From contig NZ_JWIC01000008.1 of NCBI RefSeq assembly GCF_000814765.1, forward strand, positions 178,501 through 242,500: a stretch of 64,000 nucleotides of DNA, written 5' to 3'. The position numbers were made by a program, and so were the translations under genes. Source of the DNA: Pseudoalteromonas luteoviolacea. GTDB lineage: Bacteria > Pseudomonadota > Gammaproteobacteria > Enterobacterales > Alteromonadaceae. The notes under the pieces are model-generated. The model saw nothing but the letters and a program-made list of their open reading frames with translations, had not been told where the DNA came from and did no database searches. Position 1 is the first letter of the stretch, and the number at the start of each line of letters is the position of its first letter. Positions 42,545 to 51,455 of this stretch are shown in pieces.

Positions 42545-43665
42545 TACGCTGGTTATTGGTGGCCATACTGTTTTTCATTGTGATGGCTGGTGCACATATG
42601 TTGATCGATGAAAAGGGCTACGTCTTAGTATCGGCGGGTGTGTATACCATAGAGAGCACATTGGTTTCCTTAGTATTCATGCTGTGTTTGGCGCTCGCTA
42701 TTGGCGCGATTATCTTAAAAATAGGTAAAGCCATATGGCGTGTGGTTGTTGGCGTTTCTAAGCGCCGCAGCAAAAAGCGTAATGCGCGTCAGGAAGCGGC
42801 GCTGGAGCAGAGCATGTGGGCGTTGATCAATGGTCAAGAAGACAGTTTGAGTTACGCCCTGCAAAAAGCCGAGTTTCCCGAGAAGTGGCGTGATATGCAA
42901 TGTGCAATCCAAGCGAAAGCGGCACTGTATGCCGGGAAAAAAGTGGTGGCCAGGGAGTATTTGCAACAACTGAGTGAACCGGCGCAAAGTAAGGTTAGTC
43001 AATTGTGGCTGGCAGCAGAGCAAGAGGGACAAGCGCTGGAGAGTTTGGCGCCCCAAGCACAGATGAAAAAAGCCACCCCGACGCAACTGCATGCGTATGT
43101 GAGTGCGCTGCTGCAAGCGAAAGATTGGGATACCTTACAGTCGACAATTATACAGCGCCATAAGCAGCTACACTGGAGTGAATCGCAGTGGGATGGTTTC
43201 TTTACTGATTATTTTTCTGCCATTGCACAGCACACAGATAAAGATCTTCAAGCCTTGCAGGGGTCATTGCCGCGTGGGCTTAGGGCAATGAGTTATCCTG
43301 CATTTATGGCAGTGTGTGTACGAACAGGTCAATTAGCGCCAGTGCGTAAAGAGTTGGTCAAACTTTTGAAAAAAGACCAAATTAGCGAGCTTGCTGAGAT
43401 TTTACAGCACCTAGATGGTGCGGATATCGAATTGCGCAAACTGGTACAAAGTAAATTGAAAAAACAGCCAGAGCAAAGCGATTTACTGTTTTGCTTAGCA
43501 TGCTTAGCCAATGGTGAGGGAGATCATAGCCTGGCTGCAAAAATTTTCGATACGCTATCGAGTGAACCGTGGCAAACGTTATGGCAGTATCAGGCACAGA
43601 GGGCATTTGCCAAAACAGGGCAGTATGAAAAGGCCTATTTACTGTTGAGCGACCAGTATCACTAA
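42541..43665 (+). CDS. hemY: HemY, heme-biosynthesis-associated TPR membrane protein
   Basis: The 374-residue protein has two N-terminal membrane segments (MIRWLLVAILFFIVMAGAHM and the LVFMLCLALAIGAIILKI stretch), a basic loop SKRRSKKRNARQEAAL and a TPR-rich C-terminal part. This is the proteobacterial HemY (not protoporphyrinogen oxidase), which may guide late heme steps. The start at 42541 has AAGGAGTG and overlaps the hemD-hemX stop by 4 bases. A terminator follows. Confidence 0.92.
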   Translation: MIRWLLVAILFFIVMAGAHMLIDEKGYVLVSAGVYTIESTLVSLVFMLCLALAIGAIILKIGKAIWRVVVGVSKRRSKKRNARQEAALEQSMWALINGQEDSLSYALQKAEFPEKWRDMQCAIQAKAALYAGKKVVAREYLQQLSEPAQSKVSQLWLAAEQEGQALESLAPQAQMKKATPTQLHAYVSALLQAKDWDTLQSTIIQRHKQLHWSESQWDGFFTDYFSAIAQHTDKDLQALQGSLPRGLRAMSYPAFMAVCVRTGQLAPVRKELVKLLKKDQISELAEILQHLDGADIELRKLVQSKLKKQPEQSDLLFCLACLANGEGDHSLAAKIFDTLSSEPWQTLWQYQAQRAFAKTGQYEKAYLLLSDQYH

Positions 43666-43670
43666 TTCAA

Positions 43671-43695
43671 AGCCAGCTATCACGCTGGCTTTTTT
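43671..43695 (+). terminator. Rho-independent terminator of the hem operon
   Basis: AGCCAGC (43671-43677) and GCTGGCT (43684-43690) form a 7-bp stem with a 6-base loop and a run of six T, immediately after hemY. Confidence 0.9.
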
Positions 43696-43831
43696 GTATC
43701 TCAATACTTATCTGTACGTGGACAATTAATTCTAAGAGGTCTGTTTAGTTTGTTTTTGCGGATAATTGTCCTTGTATCTAAACTTAAGATGCGTATGATC
43801 TGAAAAATTTTATCTGCAAACCGAGTGCCTT

Positions 43832-44827
43832 ATGATCAATACCAAACTACCTTTACTTGATTTACACCGCCACTTAGACGGTAATGTGCGTGCTGAAACA
43901 ATTTTAGACCTCGGTCAAAAATTTAACATGCCGTTGCCAGCACAGGATGTTGAAGGCCTGAGGCCGCATGTGCAAGTACTCGATAACGCACCAAACTTGA
44001 TGGCATTTTTAGCCAAATTAGATTGGGGTGTGAAGGTGCTGGGTGATTATGACGCATGTCGTCGTATTGCAGTTGAGAATGTTGAAGATGCCATCGCGCA
44101 AAATATGGATTACACAGAACTTCGTTTCAGTCCATATTACATGGCAAAAACACATAATTTACATCCGCAAGGTGTGGTAGAAGCGGTTGTGGATGGCATA
44201 AAGTCAGCCAGTGCCGAGCGTGATATCAAAGTGAATTTAATCGGTATTATGTCACGTACGTTTGGTGTCGAAAAATGTCAGTACGAGCTAGATGCATTGT
44301 TGGCATTTAAAAATGACTTGGTTGCGATTGATTTGGCGGGTGACGAAATCGGTTTCCCTGGTGAGTTATTCATTGATCACTTTAGGCAAGTTCGCGATGC
44401 CTACCTTGGCGCGACGATTCATGCGGGTGAAGCAAAAGGCGCAAGCAGTATTTGGCAGGCCATTCAAGAGCTCGGTGCCACACGTATCGGTCATGGTGTA
44501 AAGGCCATTGAAGACCCTAAGCTCATGGACTATTTACGTGACAACCGCATTGGTATTGAGTCTTGCTTAACCAGTAACCTACAAACCAGCACAGTTGCAA
44601 GCATTGAAACACACCCACTCAAGCAGTTCTTAGATCATGGTATATTGGCGACCATCAATACCGATGACCCAGCTGTGCAAGGTATAGAGCTTGATAATGA
44701 GTTTGAAAAAGCGGCGCCATTAGCTGGCTTGAGCGCATCAGACATCATTAAAGCACAACACAATGCCATCGAAATCGCATTTTTGAGTGATGCGGACAAG
44801 CAAGCGCTTATGAACAAATACGCCTAA
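43832..44827 (+). CDS. add: Adenosine deaminase
   Basis: The 331-residue protein converts adenosine to inosine in purine salvage. It has zinc ligands in LLDLHRHLDGNVRAET, the HAGE motif (ATIHAGEAKG), IGHGVKAIED and the late NTDDPAVQG. It matches E. coli Add along its length. It stands alone between the hem terminator and a convergent CBS gene. Confidence 0.95.
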   Translation: MINTKLPLLDLHRHLDGNVRAETILDLGQKFNMPLPAQDVEGLRPHVQVLDNAPNLMAFLAKLDWGVKVLGDYDACRRIAVENVEDAIAQNMDYTELRFSPYYMAKTHNLHPQGVVEAVVDGIKSASAERDIKVNLIGIMSRTFGVEKCQYELDALLAFKNDLVAIDLAGDEIGFPGELFIDHFRQVRDAYLGATIHAGEAKGASSIWQAIQELGATRIGHGVKAIEDPKLMDYLRDNRIGIESCLTSNLQTSTVASIETHPLKQFLDHGILATINTDDPAVQGIELDNEFEKAAPLAGLSASDIIKAQHNAIEIAFLSDADKQALMNKYA

Positions 44828-44834
44828 TTCATTA

Positions 44835-44858
44835 AGCTGCTCAGTGCGCTGAGCAGCT
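44835..44858. terminator. Hairpin shared by add and the convergent CBS gene
   Basis: AGCTGCTCAG (44835-44844) and CTGAGCAGCT (44849-44858) form a perfect 10-bp stem with a 4-base loop. It overlaps the last codons of the CBS gene and lies 8 bases past the add stop, so it could serve both. No T run follows on the plus strand. Confidence 0.6.
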
Positions 44859-45251
44859 CAAATAATTCTCTTTCAATGCCGCGATGACCTGACTACGCGT
44901 CACGATGGCAACCACTTTTTCATCTTCTAGGACTGGGTAAATCTTGGGTTTGTTTTGCTGCATTTGAGTGGCTAAATCTACCACTGTGGTTGCCTTAGTG
45001 ACTGATAGCGTCTCTGTACTCATTAATTCGGCAACTTGACTACTCCCATCACAGAAATAACTACTTTGAAGAAGCGGGGCAAGTAACTGCTGCTCAGAAA
45101 TAAAGCCGACGAGATGGCCTTCGCTGTCTTGCACTGGGGCACCAAATAAACCAAATTGTTGTAATTGTGCAATCGCATCCGTAATGTCAGTATCCGGTGT
45201 GATTTTTGGAAATTGCGCCGACATGATGTCAGAGATAAATTGTTTTGCCAT
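44841..45251 (-). CDS. CBS-domain protein
   Basis: The 136-residue protein is made of two CBS motifs: about residues 7-60 (ITPDTDITDAIAQLQQFGLF with VGFISEQQLL) and 75-130 (LSVTKATTVVDLATQMQQNK with VVAIVTRSQVI). CBS pairs bind adenine nucleotides and serve as sensors. It is a stand-alone CBS protein with no effector domain, so the partner is unknown. AGGAGAG precedes the ATG. Confidence 0.88.
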   Translation of the reverse strand: MAKQFISDIMSAQFPKITPDTDITDAIAQLQQFGLFGAPVQDSEGHLVGFISEQQLLAPLLQSSYFCDGSSQVAELMSTETLSVTKATTVVDLATQMQQNKPKIYPVLEDEKVVAIVTRSQVIAALKENYLSCSAH

Positions 45252-45348
45252 GATAGCTCTCCTGTTGAGTGATAGAGCTAGTATGGGCGATGGGTAATCA
45301 TTTTTAAAATTGATTATTTATATTATATTGATAGGTTTTATAGATTGA

Positions 45349-45372
45349 ATGCGCGGTTTGGTCACCGCGCAT
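45349..45372 (-). terminator. Hairpin downstream of fre
   Basis: ATGCGCGGT (45349-45357) and ACCGCGCAT (45364-45372) form a perfect 9-bp stem with a 6-base loop about 9 bases after the fre stop. The following minus-strand bases are AT-rich but not a clean T run. Confidence 0.6.
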
Positions 45373-45380
45373 AGGGTGCA

Positions 45381-46094
45381 TTATTTGATAAATGCAAAGG
45401 CATCCGCGAACATAAAGTCGCGCTGTGCACCGTGATTGATAAAGTCATCACGTACAATACCAATCATGTCAAAACGTCCTGCCATATAAACACTGTATGG
45501 TTCTAATGATACGATGTCTTTCATCACGGCTTGGTGTACATAGCCAGTATGACCTGTCCAAGTGTCAGATGCGTTTTCGACAACAGGAATGAATTGGAAG
45601 TGCGTTTTGCTGTTAGCCCACGCTTCCATTTCAGCTTTCGCGTAGAGTGCAGATTCTTCTTTCACACCCCAGTAGAATAAAACCGGTTGGTCGTAGTCAA
45701 TTTCAGCTAGATAATCGGCCATTGATTTAACATAAGAAAAGCCAGTTCCGCCCGCGAGCAATACTAAAGGTCTTGAGTGTTCAGGGCGAACTTGTGAGAT
45801 ACCCAATCCCACTTCAAGATCAACTTCAACATTATTGCTGTGCGCTTCTCTCAAATGATCAAGTGCCTGCATTGCATAAGAGTCAGCACCAGATGCACCG
45901 ATATGCAGCTCAAGTTCTTGTTTTCTAGAAGGGCTGCTGGCAATAGAGAAAGCACGTTTATCTTTCTCGCCAAGTACGAGTTGTAAATAGTGACCCGCAG
46001 AAAATTCTGCATCATGTTGTGGCTTTAGTAGCACTTTATGAACAAATTCAGTGAGAGGAGAAATGGCCTCTACACGCGCTTTTAGTATTTGCAT
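45381..46094 (-). CDS. fre: NAD(P)H-flavin reductase
   Basis: The 237-residue enzyme reduces free flavins with NAD(P)H. It has the flavin-binding RAFSIASSPSR and the NAD-binding LLAGGTGFSYVKSMADYL, in the ferredoxin-NADP reductase fold without an iron-sulphur part. It follows ubiD, as in E. coli (ubiD-fre), where reduced FMN may feed prenyl-FMN synthesis for UbiD. AAGG lies before the ATG. Confidence 0.93.
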   Translation of the reverse strand: MQILKARVEAISPLTEFVHKVLLKPQHDAEFSAGHYLQLVLGEKDKRAFSIASSPSRKQELELHIGASGADSYAMQALDHLREAHSNNVEVDLEVGLGISQVRPEHSRPLVLLAGGTGFSYVKSMADYLAEIDYDQPVLFYWGVKEESALYAKAEMEAWANSKTHFQFIPVVENASDTWTGHTGYVHQAVMKDIVSLEPYSVYMAGRFDMIGIVRDDFINHGAQRDFMFADAFAFIK

Positions 46095-46239
46095 TTCAAA
46101 CCTTAATAATTAAGCACCTTGGCGAAAGTATGCGCACTGTAACATATTTGGTTGTCGATTTGATATATCGTCCACCGCGATTGTTTACCCAACTTGTAAA
46201 CATGTGCAGGTAATCAGTGCGCATCGTATGACACCGTGT

Positions 46240-47712
46240 TTACTTCTTCATGATCCCCAAGCTATCCCAGATCTCATCGACTTTACGTTTGACTTCATCA
46301 TCCATGACGATAGGCACACCCCATTCACGGTCGGTTTCACCTGGCCATTTATTGGTTGCGTCCATCCCCATTTTTGACCCGAGTCCAGATACCGGTGATG
46401 CAAAGTCTAAGTAATCGATTGGGGTGCTTTCGATCATGGTGGTGTCTCTGGCAGGGTCCATACGGGTGGTAATTGCCCAGATAACATCATTCCAGTCGCG
46501 CGCATTGACATCATCATCACAGACAATGACAAATTTTGTGTACATAAATTGACGTAAGAAAGACCATACCCCCATCATTACGCGTTTAGCGTGACCCGGA
46601 TATTGCTTTTTCATTGTCACGACCGCCATGCGATATGAACAGCCTTCTGGTGGCAAATAGAAGTCAACAATTTCAGGGAATTGCTTTTGCAAAATGGGTA
46701 CAAATACTTCGTTTAGTGCCACACCTAAAATTGCAGGTTCATCAGGTGGACGGCCTGTATAAGTGCTGTGATAAATCGGGTTTTCACGATGCGTGATATG
46801 CGTAACAGTCATCACAGGGAAATCATCGACTTCGTTGTAATAACCGGTGTGATCACCATATGGGCCTTCAGGTGCGGTTTCACCTTGCTCAATGTAGCCT
46901 TCTAGTACAATTTCTGCACTGGCTGGAACTTGTAAATCATTAGAGACAGATTTAACGACTTCGGTTTTGCTGCCTCGCAGTAAGCCCGCAAATGCGTACT
47001 CGCTGAGCGTATCTGGCACTGGTGTCACGGCCCCTAAAATCGTGGCTGGATCTGCACCGAGCGCGACCGACACTGGGTAAGGCTCGCCAGGGTGCTCTTT
47101 ACACCACTCTTGGAAATCCAGTGCACCACCGCGGTGGGATAGCCAACGCATGATGATCTTGTTTTTACCCAGTAATTGCTGGCGATAAATACCTAAGTTT
47201 TGGCGCTTTTTGTGCGGACCTTTTGTGACGGTTAAGCCCCAAGTGATGAGAGGAGCTGCATCACCAGGCCAGCAATGCTGGATTGGTAATTTAGTGAGGT
47301 CGACTTGATCGCCCGACAGCACAACTTGTTGGCATGGTGCTTTTCTCACTTCTTTTGCAGGCATGTTCAGCACTTGCTTAAAGACAGGGATCTGGCCAAT
47401 GGCTTCTTTGATGCCTTTTGGCGGCTCAGGCTCTTTTAAAAATGCCAGTAATTTGCCAACTTCACGTAATTCGTTGACATCCGTTTGTCCCATCCCCATA
47501 GCAACGCGCTTTGGCGTGCCGAAGAGATTCGCTAACACAGGGATATCAAACCCTTCGGGGTTTTCAAATAAAATAGCGGGCCCGCCAGCTCGCAATGTAC
47601 GGTCGGCGATCTCTGTCATCTCTAATTTTGTCGAAATGGGTTGGCTGACGCGCACGAGTTCACCTTGCTTTTCAAGCAACTCGATAAACTCTCTTAAGTC
47701 TTTATATTTCAT
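46240..47712 (-). CDS. ubiD: 3-octaprenyl-4-hydroxybenzoate decarboxylase
   Basis: UbiD removes the carboxyl group in ubiquinone synthesis using prenylated FMN and metal. The 490-residue protein has the family start MKYKDLREFIELLEKQGELV, the NLGIYRQQLLGKNKIIMRW core and EGPYGDHTGYYNEVDDFPV. AAAAGG precedes the ATG. It is directly upstream of fre with a 145-base gap, so an operon is likely. Confidence 0.96.
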   Translation of the reverse strand: MKYKDLREFIELLEKQGELVRVSQPISTKLEMTEIADRTLRAGGPAILFENPEGFDIPVLANLFGTPKRVAMGMGQTDVNELREVGKLLAFLKEPEPPKGIKEAIGQIPVFKQVLNMPAKEVRKAPCQQVVLSGDQVDLTKLPIQHCWPGDAAPLITWGLTVTKGPHKKRQNLGIYRQQLLGKNKIIMRWLSHRGGALDFQEWCKEHPGEPYPVSVALGADPATILGAVTPVPDTLSEYAFAGLLRGSKTEVVKSVSNDLQVPASAEIVLEGYIEQGETAPEGPYGDHTGYYNEVDDFPVMTVTHITHRENPIYHSTYTGRPPDEPAILGVALNEVFVPILQKQFPEIVDFYLPPEGCSYRMAVVTMKKQYPGHAKRVMMGVWSFLRQFMYTKFVIVCDDDVNARDWNDVIWAITTRMDPARDTTMIESTPIDYLDFASPVSGLGSKMGMDATNKWPGETDREWGVPIVMDDEVKRKVDEIWDSLGIMKK

Positions 47713-48000
47713 TTTTGCCTTTTACGCAGTGAGTACGCTTATTGGTAAGTGGAGTATATCAATTCCCAACAACACAGCACATAGTCAAACGGTTCAACAG
47801 CCATAATTGAGACATGTCATAATGTAACTATGCGCATACGTTTACGATGCGAAGAGAATGGTTAAATTGGGTACGAATTAAGTAAGTATTTGGTTTAACA
47901 CTGATCATATTTTTGTCTATGTTATGCACTCTTAGGTTTCATTGCCCTAGTCTATAGGCTATATTCTGTCAGAGTCGACGGAGTATTGGGTGGAGGCGGC

Positions 48001-50616
48001 TTGAAGACAATAACAAAAATAGCGCAGCGTTTACTCTTTGCGTGTATTGGGCTGCATGCCACACAATCTCTCGCACAAACATTGCCAACAGAAGTGTTTG
48101 ATAATCATAGTGCAGTCATGCTGTTAATCGAGCCTGACAGCGGAAAAATCGTACGGGCCAATCAAGCTGCGGCTGATTTTTATGGTTATAACAAAACGCA
48201 GCTCGAAGCCTTATATATCCAAGAAATTAATCAGTTCTCACCTCAGCAAGTGGAAAAAGAGCGGCTCTCTGCGCTCAATGAAGGACGAAATTATTTTATC
48301 TTTCAACATCGTTTAGCGAGCGGTGAAAATCGAACCGTGTCTGTGTATTCCTCTCCTTTTATGGCTAGCAATGGTGAAGCCCTGTTGTTCTCAGTGATAC
48401 AAGATATCAGTGCAAGACGCCAGCTAGAGCATGCATTGTGGCACTACCAGAGTAATCTTGAGCAGCAAGTCGCTCAGCAAACACGGGAAATTAAGCATGG
48501 CAGCACAGTGCAAGTCTTTTTACTCAGCAGTGTCATTGGCATTTTTGTCGGTACGACCGTGATATTAGGCTGGGGGTTTCTCCGATTACGAAAAACCAAA
48601 AAGCGCTCTGAATTTCATCGTGCCAGACTCAATGCCATTTTTGACGCCATTGGTGACTATCTTATTTTTACTGATGTAAATGATAAGGTACTGTCTGCCA
48701 ATCGTGCGGCATATCAAGACTTAGGTGAATTGGATAACAAACCGATAGGGGATGTGTTATCCAAGTGTGTGTGCCTTGAGCAGCTCCAGTTTGAGCCCAA
48801 AGAATGTCAGATCACGACCAATTTTGGCACATTGGATGTAGAGATAAGCAAAACAGATGTATTGGATCACAATGGGGGGCTGTATGGGCATATCTTCTTG
48901 CTCCAAAATATCACCCAGCGTCTGGCGGATGAGAAAGAACAGCGTTTAGCCAGCACCGTCTTCTCAACGACGAGTGAAGGGGTATTGGTTTCTGACAAAG
49001 ATAATTGTATTCAGATGGTCAATCGTGCCTTCACCGATATTACCGGATTCAGCGGGCCCGAAGTGATGGGGAAAACACCTGCAATCTTTAATTCCGGGCG
49101 TCATGACACCGCCTACTTTACCCAGTTATATGATGCGTTAAGTACGCGAGGTCACTGGGAAGGAGAAATTTGGAATAAGCGCAAAAATGGAGAGGTGTAC
49201 CCTAGTTGGTTGCAAGTCTCTGCGGTATTTGATCAGCATGGTGATATAGATATGTATGTTGCTTTGTTTAATGACATCACATCACGCAAGCGCAATGAGC
49301 AATTGATGTGGCAGCAGGCTAATTTTGATAATTTAACGGATCTTGCCAATCGCCATCACTATCATGCCAAGTTTGATATTGCCTTGGCACAAGCGCAACG
49401 TAAACAATCACGAGTGGCTGTGTGTTTCATTGACCTTGATCGATTTAAAGCAGTAAATGACACGCTAGGCCATCATATTGGCGATTTACTGTTGATAGAG
49501 GCGGCAAACCGGATCCGAGAGTGTACACGAAATTCAGACACTGTAGCGCGCTTGGGTGGCGATGAGTTTGCCTTGTTATTGCCCGATATGGATATGATCA
49601 GTGATATGGAAAAGTTAGCGGAAAAGATTCTGACTGCACTGAGTGCGCCGTTTCATCTTGAAGGTCATGAGGCATATGTCTCAGGCAGTATGGGGATCAC
49701 CTTTTACCCTGATGATGGTGAGGATCGCAAAGTATTATTGCGTAACGCAGATAGTGCGATGTATAAAGCAAAAGAAAGCGGTCGTAATTGCTATCAGTTT
49801 TTTACTACCGCAATGCACGAGCACGCCAAAGCACGCAGTCAGCTTGAAGGGGCCCTGCACCGTGCATTGGCGAATCAAGAGTTGCGAGTGGTCTATCAGC
49901 CTATTGTGGGTGAGCAAAAGCTGGGATGTGAAGCGTTATTGCGCTGGCATAATGACACATTGGGCGAGGTATCTCCCGTTGATTTTATCCCCATCAGTGA
50001 AGAGTTGGGGCTGATTATTTCAATGGGCGAGTGGGTGCTATATCAGGCTTGTGCACAAGCTCGCGCATGGCTGACGAAGACCCAACGGCCATTCTTTGTC
50101 TCGGTCAATGTGTCTAGTATACAATTTAAGCGTCAAAATGTGGTTGCTTTGGTGGCAAAAGTACTTAAGGACACAGGGTTACCAGCGGAGTGCTTGACGC
50201 TTGAGATCACCGAAACTGTATTAGCTGACAATTCAGACGATATCGAAAGACAACTAGAGCAACTGCGAGCGATGGGTGTTGGGTTGGCAATAGATGACTT
50301 TGGAACGGGGTATTCATCACTGGGTTATTTGAAACGCTTTCCGCTTTCTAAACTTAAGATTGACCGTGCGTTTATCAAAGATTTACCCGATGATGAAGAA
50401 GATAAAACGCTGATTAGCGCGATTATTTCGATGGCCAGCAAGCTGAAGCTGACAGTCATAGCTGAAGGGGTAGAAACCGAGGCGCAATTAAGTTTGTTGC
50501 AAGAGCTTGGCTGTGACTTTACCCAAGGGTATTTGCATGCCAAGCCCTGCAGTGCCGATGAATTTGAAGTATTCTTAAGACAATATTACGATGCACCGAC
50601 TCATTCGCAGATTTGA
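48001..50616 (+). CDS. PAS-GGDEF-EAL cyclic-di-GMP protein
   Basis: The roughly 871-residue protein has a signal-like N-terminus (ending HATQSLAQ), a periplasmic PAS-like domain (about 30-140, with AADFYGYN), a membrane segment near 170-190, two cytoplasmic PAS domains (about 200-300 and 310-425), a GGDEF domain with intact RLGGDEFALLL, and an EAL domain with CEALLRWHN and AIDDFGTGYSSL. Both catalytic motifs are intact, so it could make or break c-di-GMP. I place the start at the TTG at 48001 because GGAGG lies about 4 bases upstream; a TTG at 47986 is less likely. Its 3' end overlaps the convergent TPR gene by 16 bases. Confidence 0.9.
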   Translation: MKTITKIAQRLLFACIGLHATQSLAQTLPTEVFDNHSAVMLLIEPDSGKIVRANQAAADFYGYNKTQLEALYIQEINQFSPQQVEKERLSALNEGRNYFIFQHRLASGENRTVSVYSSPFMASNGEALLFSVIQDISARRQLEHALWHYQSNLEQQVAQQTREIKHGSTVQVFLLSSVIGIFVGTTVILGWGFLRLRKTKKRSEFHRARLNAIFDAIGDYLIFTDVNDKVLSANRAAYQDLGELDNKPIGDVLSKCVCLEQLQFEPKECQITTNFGTLDVEISKTDVLDHNGGLYGHIFLLQNITQRLADEKEQRLASTVFSTTSEGVLVSDKDNCIQMVNRAFTDITGFSGPEVMGKTPAIFNSGRHDTAYFTQLYDALSTRGHWEGEIWNKRKNGEVYPSWLQVSAVFDQHGDIDMYVALFNDITSRKRNEQLMWQQANFDNLTDLANRHHYHAKFDIALAQAQRKQSRVAVCFIDLDRFKAVNDTLGHHIGDLLLIEAANRIRECTRNSDTVARLGGDEFALLLPDMDMISDMEKLAEKILTALSAPFHLEGHEAYVSGSMGITFYPDDGEDRKVLLRNADSAMYKAKESGRNCYQFFTTAMHEHAKARSQLEGALHRALANQELRVVYQPIVGEQKLGCEALLRWHNDTLGEVSPVDFIPISEELGLIISMGEWVLYQACAQARAWLTKTQRPFFVSVNVSSIQFKRQNVVALVAKVLKDTGLPAECLTLEITETVLADNSDDIERQLEQLRAMGVGLAIDDFGTGYSSLGYLKRFPLSKLKIDRAFIKDLPDDEEDKTLISAIISMASKLKLTVIAEGVETEAQLSLLQELGCDFTQGYLHAKPCSADEFEVFLRQYYDAPTHSQI

Positions 50617-51377
50617 TGCATCATACACAGTGACGCAAGCGCTTCTTTGGCTTTGACGTTACCTTGTTCATGGGCGGCTTTGAGCAATTCAAAACCGCGT
50701 TGTAAATCTTGCTCTCCACCTTCTGCTGCGATCAGCATGGTCGCTAAGTTATACATACCCCATTGATCTTTATTTTTTGTCGCGATCTCAAACTCAGCCC
50801 TTGCCGCGACTAAATCACCTCGTTGATAAAAGCCAATACCTTGGCTATTGGCTGCAGAGAATACCGCGCGTTGATGTTTCGGAAAGTGCGGCAGTGCACG
50901 CTGTTTGACAATACCGCCCATGACATAAATGTCATTTGGACGATAGGCTGCGTAGATTGCGCCACTTTGGTAGTAGGGCATGATTTGTGCTCTGGGGATA
51001 TGCCAAGGTTCTGCCTGAAAGTAATCATCGACCATTAAGTTATCAAGCTGAATAGCACGCTTTGCATCACGCTTTCGCGAGTAAGTATAACGGCCCTGCT
51101 TGAGGGTTAATTGGGTATCATTGACGGCAATGACTTGAGCGATACGAAATTGTGGTTGATAGACTCTGTCCGTTTGCATCCTGCCAATATCAACCATGAT
51201 CACATCATCCACTTTAGGAGTTTCTAACCAAGCATGCTGCAATTGTTGAGTGCGTTGGTGTTGCACAATCCAATGGGCACACACACCAATGAGGATAAAC
51301 GCGATCGCAATGGCTTTGTAGCGACTCAGTAATTCCGAAATGATGTCATGAGAACGAAAAATTGCGTTTTTGATCAT
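50601..51377 (-). CDS. Membrane-anchored protein with Sel1/TPR-like repeats, hypothetical
   Basis: The 258-residue protein has one membrane segment (KAIAIAFILIGVCAHWIVQH), a beta-rich middle with no motif I know, and C-terminal Sel1-like repeats (RGDLVAARAEFEIATKNKDQ, GMYNLATMLIAAEGGEQDL, RGFELLKAAHEQGNVKAKEA). The repeats suggest protein binding on the periplasmic side. GGAGCT precedes the ATG. It is downstream of the M28 peptidase gene with a strong hairpin between. Function is unknown. Confidence 0.68.
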   Translation of the reverse strand: MIKNAIFRSHDIISELLSRYKAIAIAFILIGVCAHWIVQHQRTQQLQHAWLETPKVDDVIMVDIGRMQTDRVYQPQFRIAQVIAVNDTQLTLKQGRYTYSRKRDAKRAIQLDNLMVDDYFQAEPWHIPRAQIMPYYQSGAIYAAYRPNDIYVMGGIVKQRALPHFPKHQRAVFSAANSQGIGFYQRGDLVAARAEFEIATKNKDQWGMYNLATMLIAAEGGEQDLQRGFELLKAAHEQGNVKAKEALASLCMMHQICE

Positions 51378-51410
51378 CGCCAGCTCCGTGGGTGATTATG
51401 ATTATTGTAT

Positions 51411-51445
51411 TGCCAAGACAAAGATAGCATGCCTTTGTCTTGGCA
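51411..51445 (-). terminator. Strong hairpin after the M28 peptidase gene
   Basis: TGCCAAGACAAAG (51411-51423) and CTTTGTCTTGGCA (51433-51445) form a perfect 13-bp stem with a 9-base loop, 11 bases past the peptidase stop. There is no T run, so it may act as a processing or stability element or as a weak terminator before the TPR gene. Confidence 0.6.
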
Positions 51446-51455
51446 CAAAGTGGGT

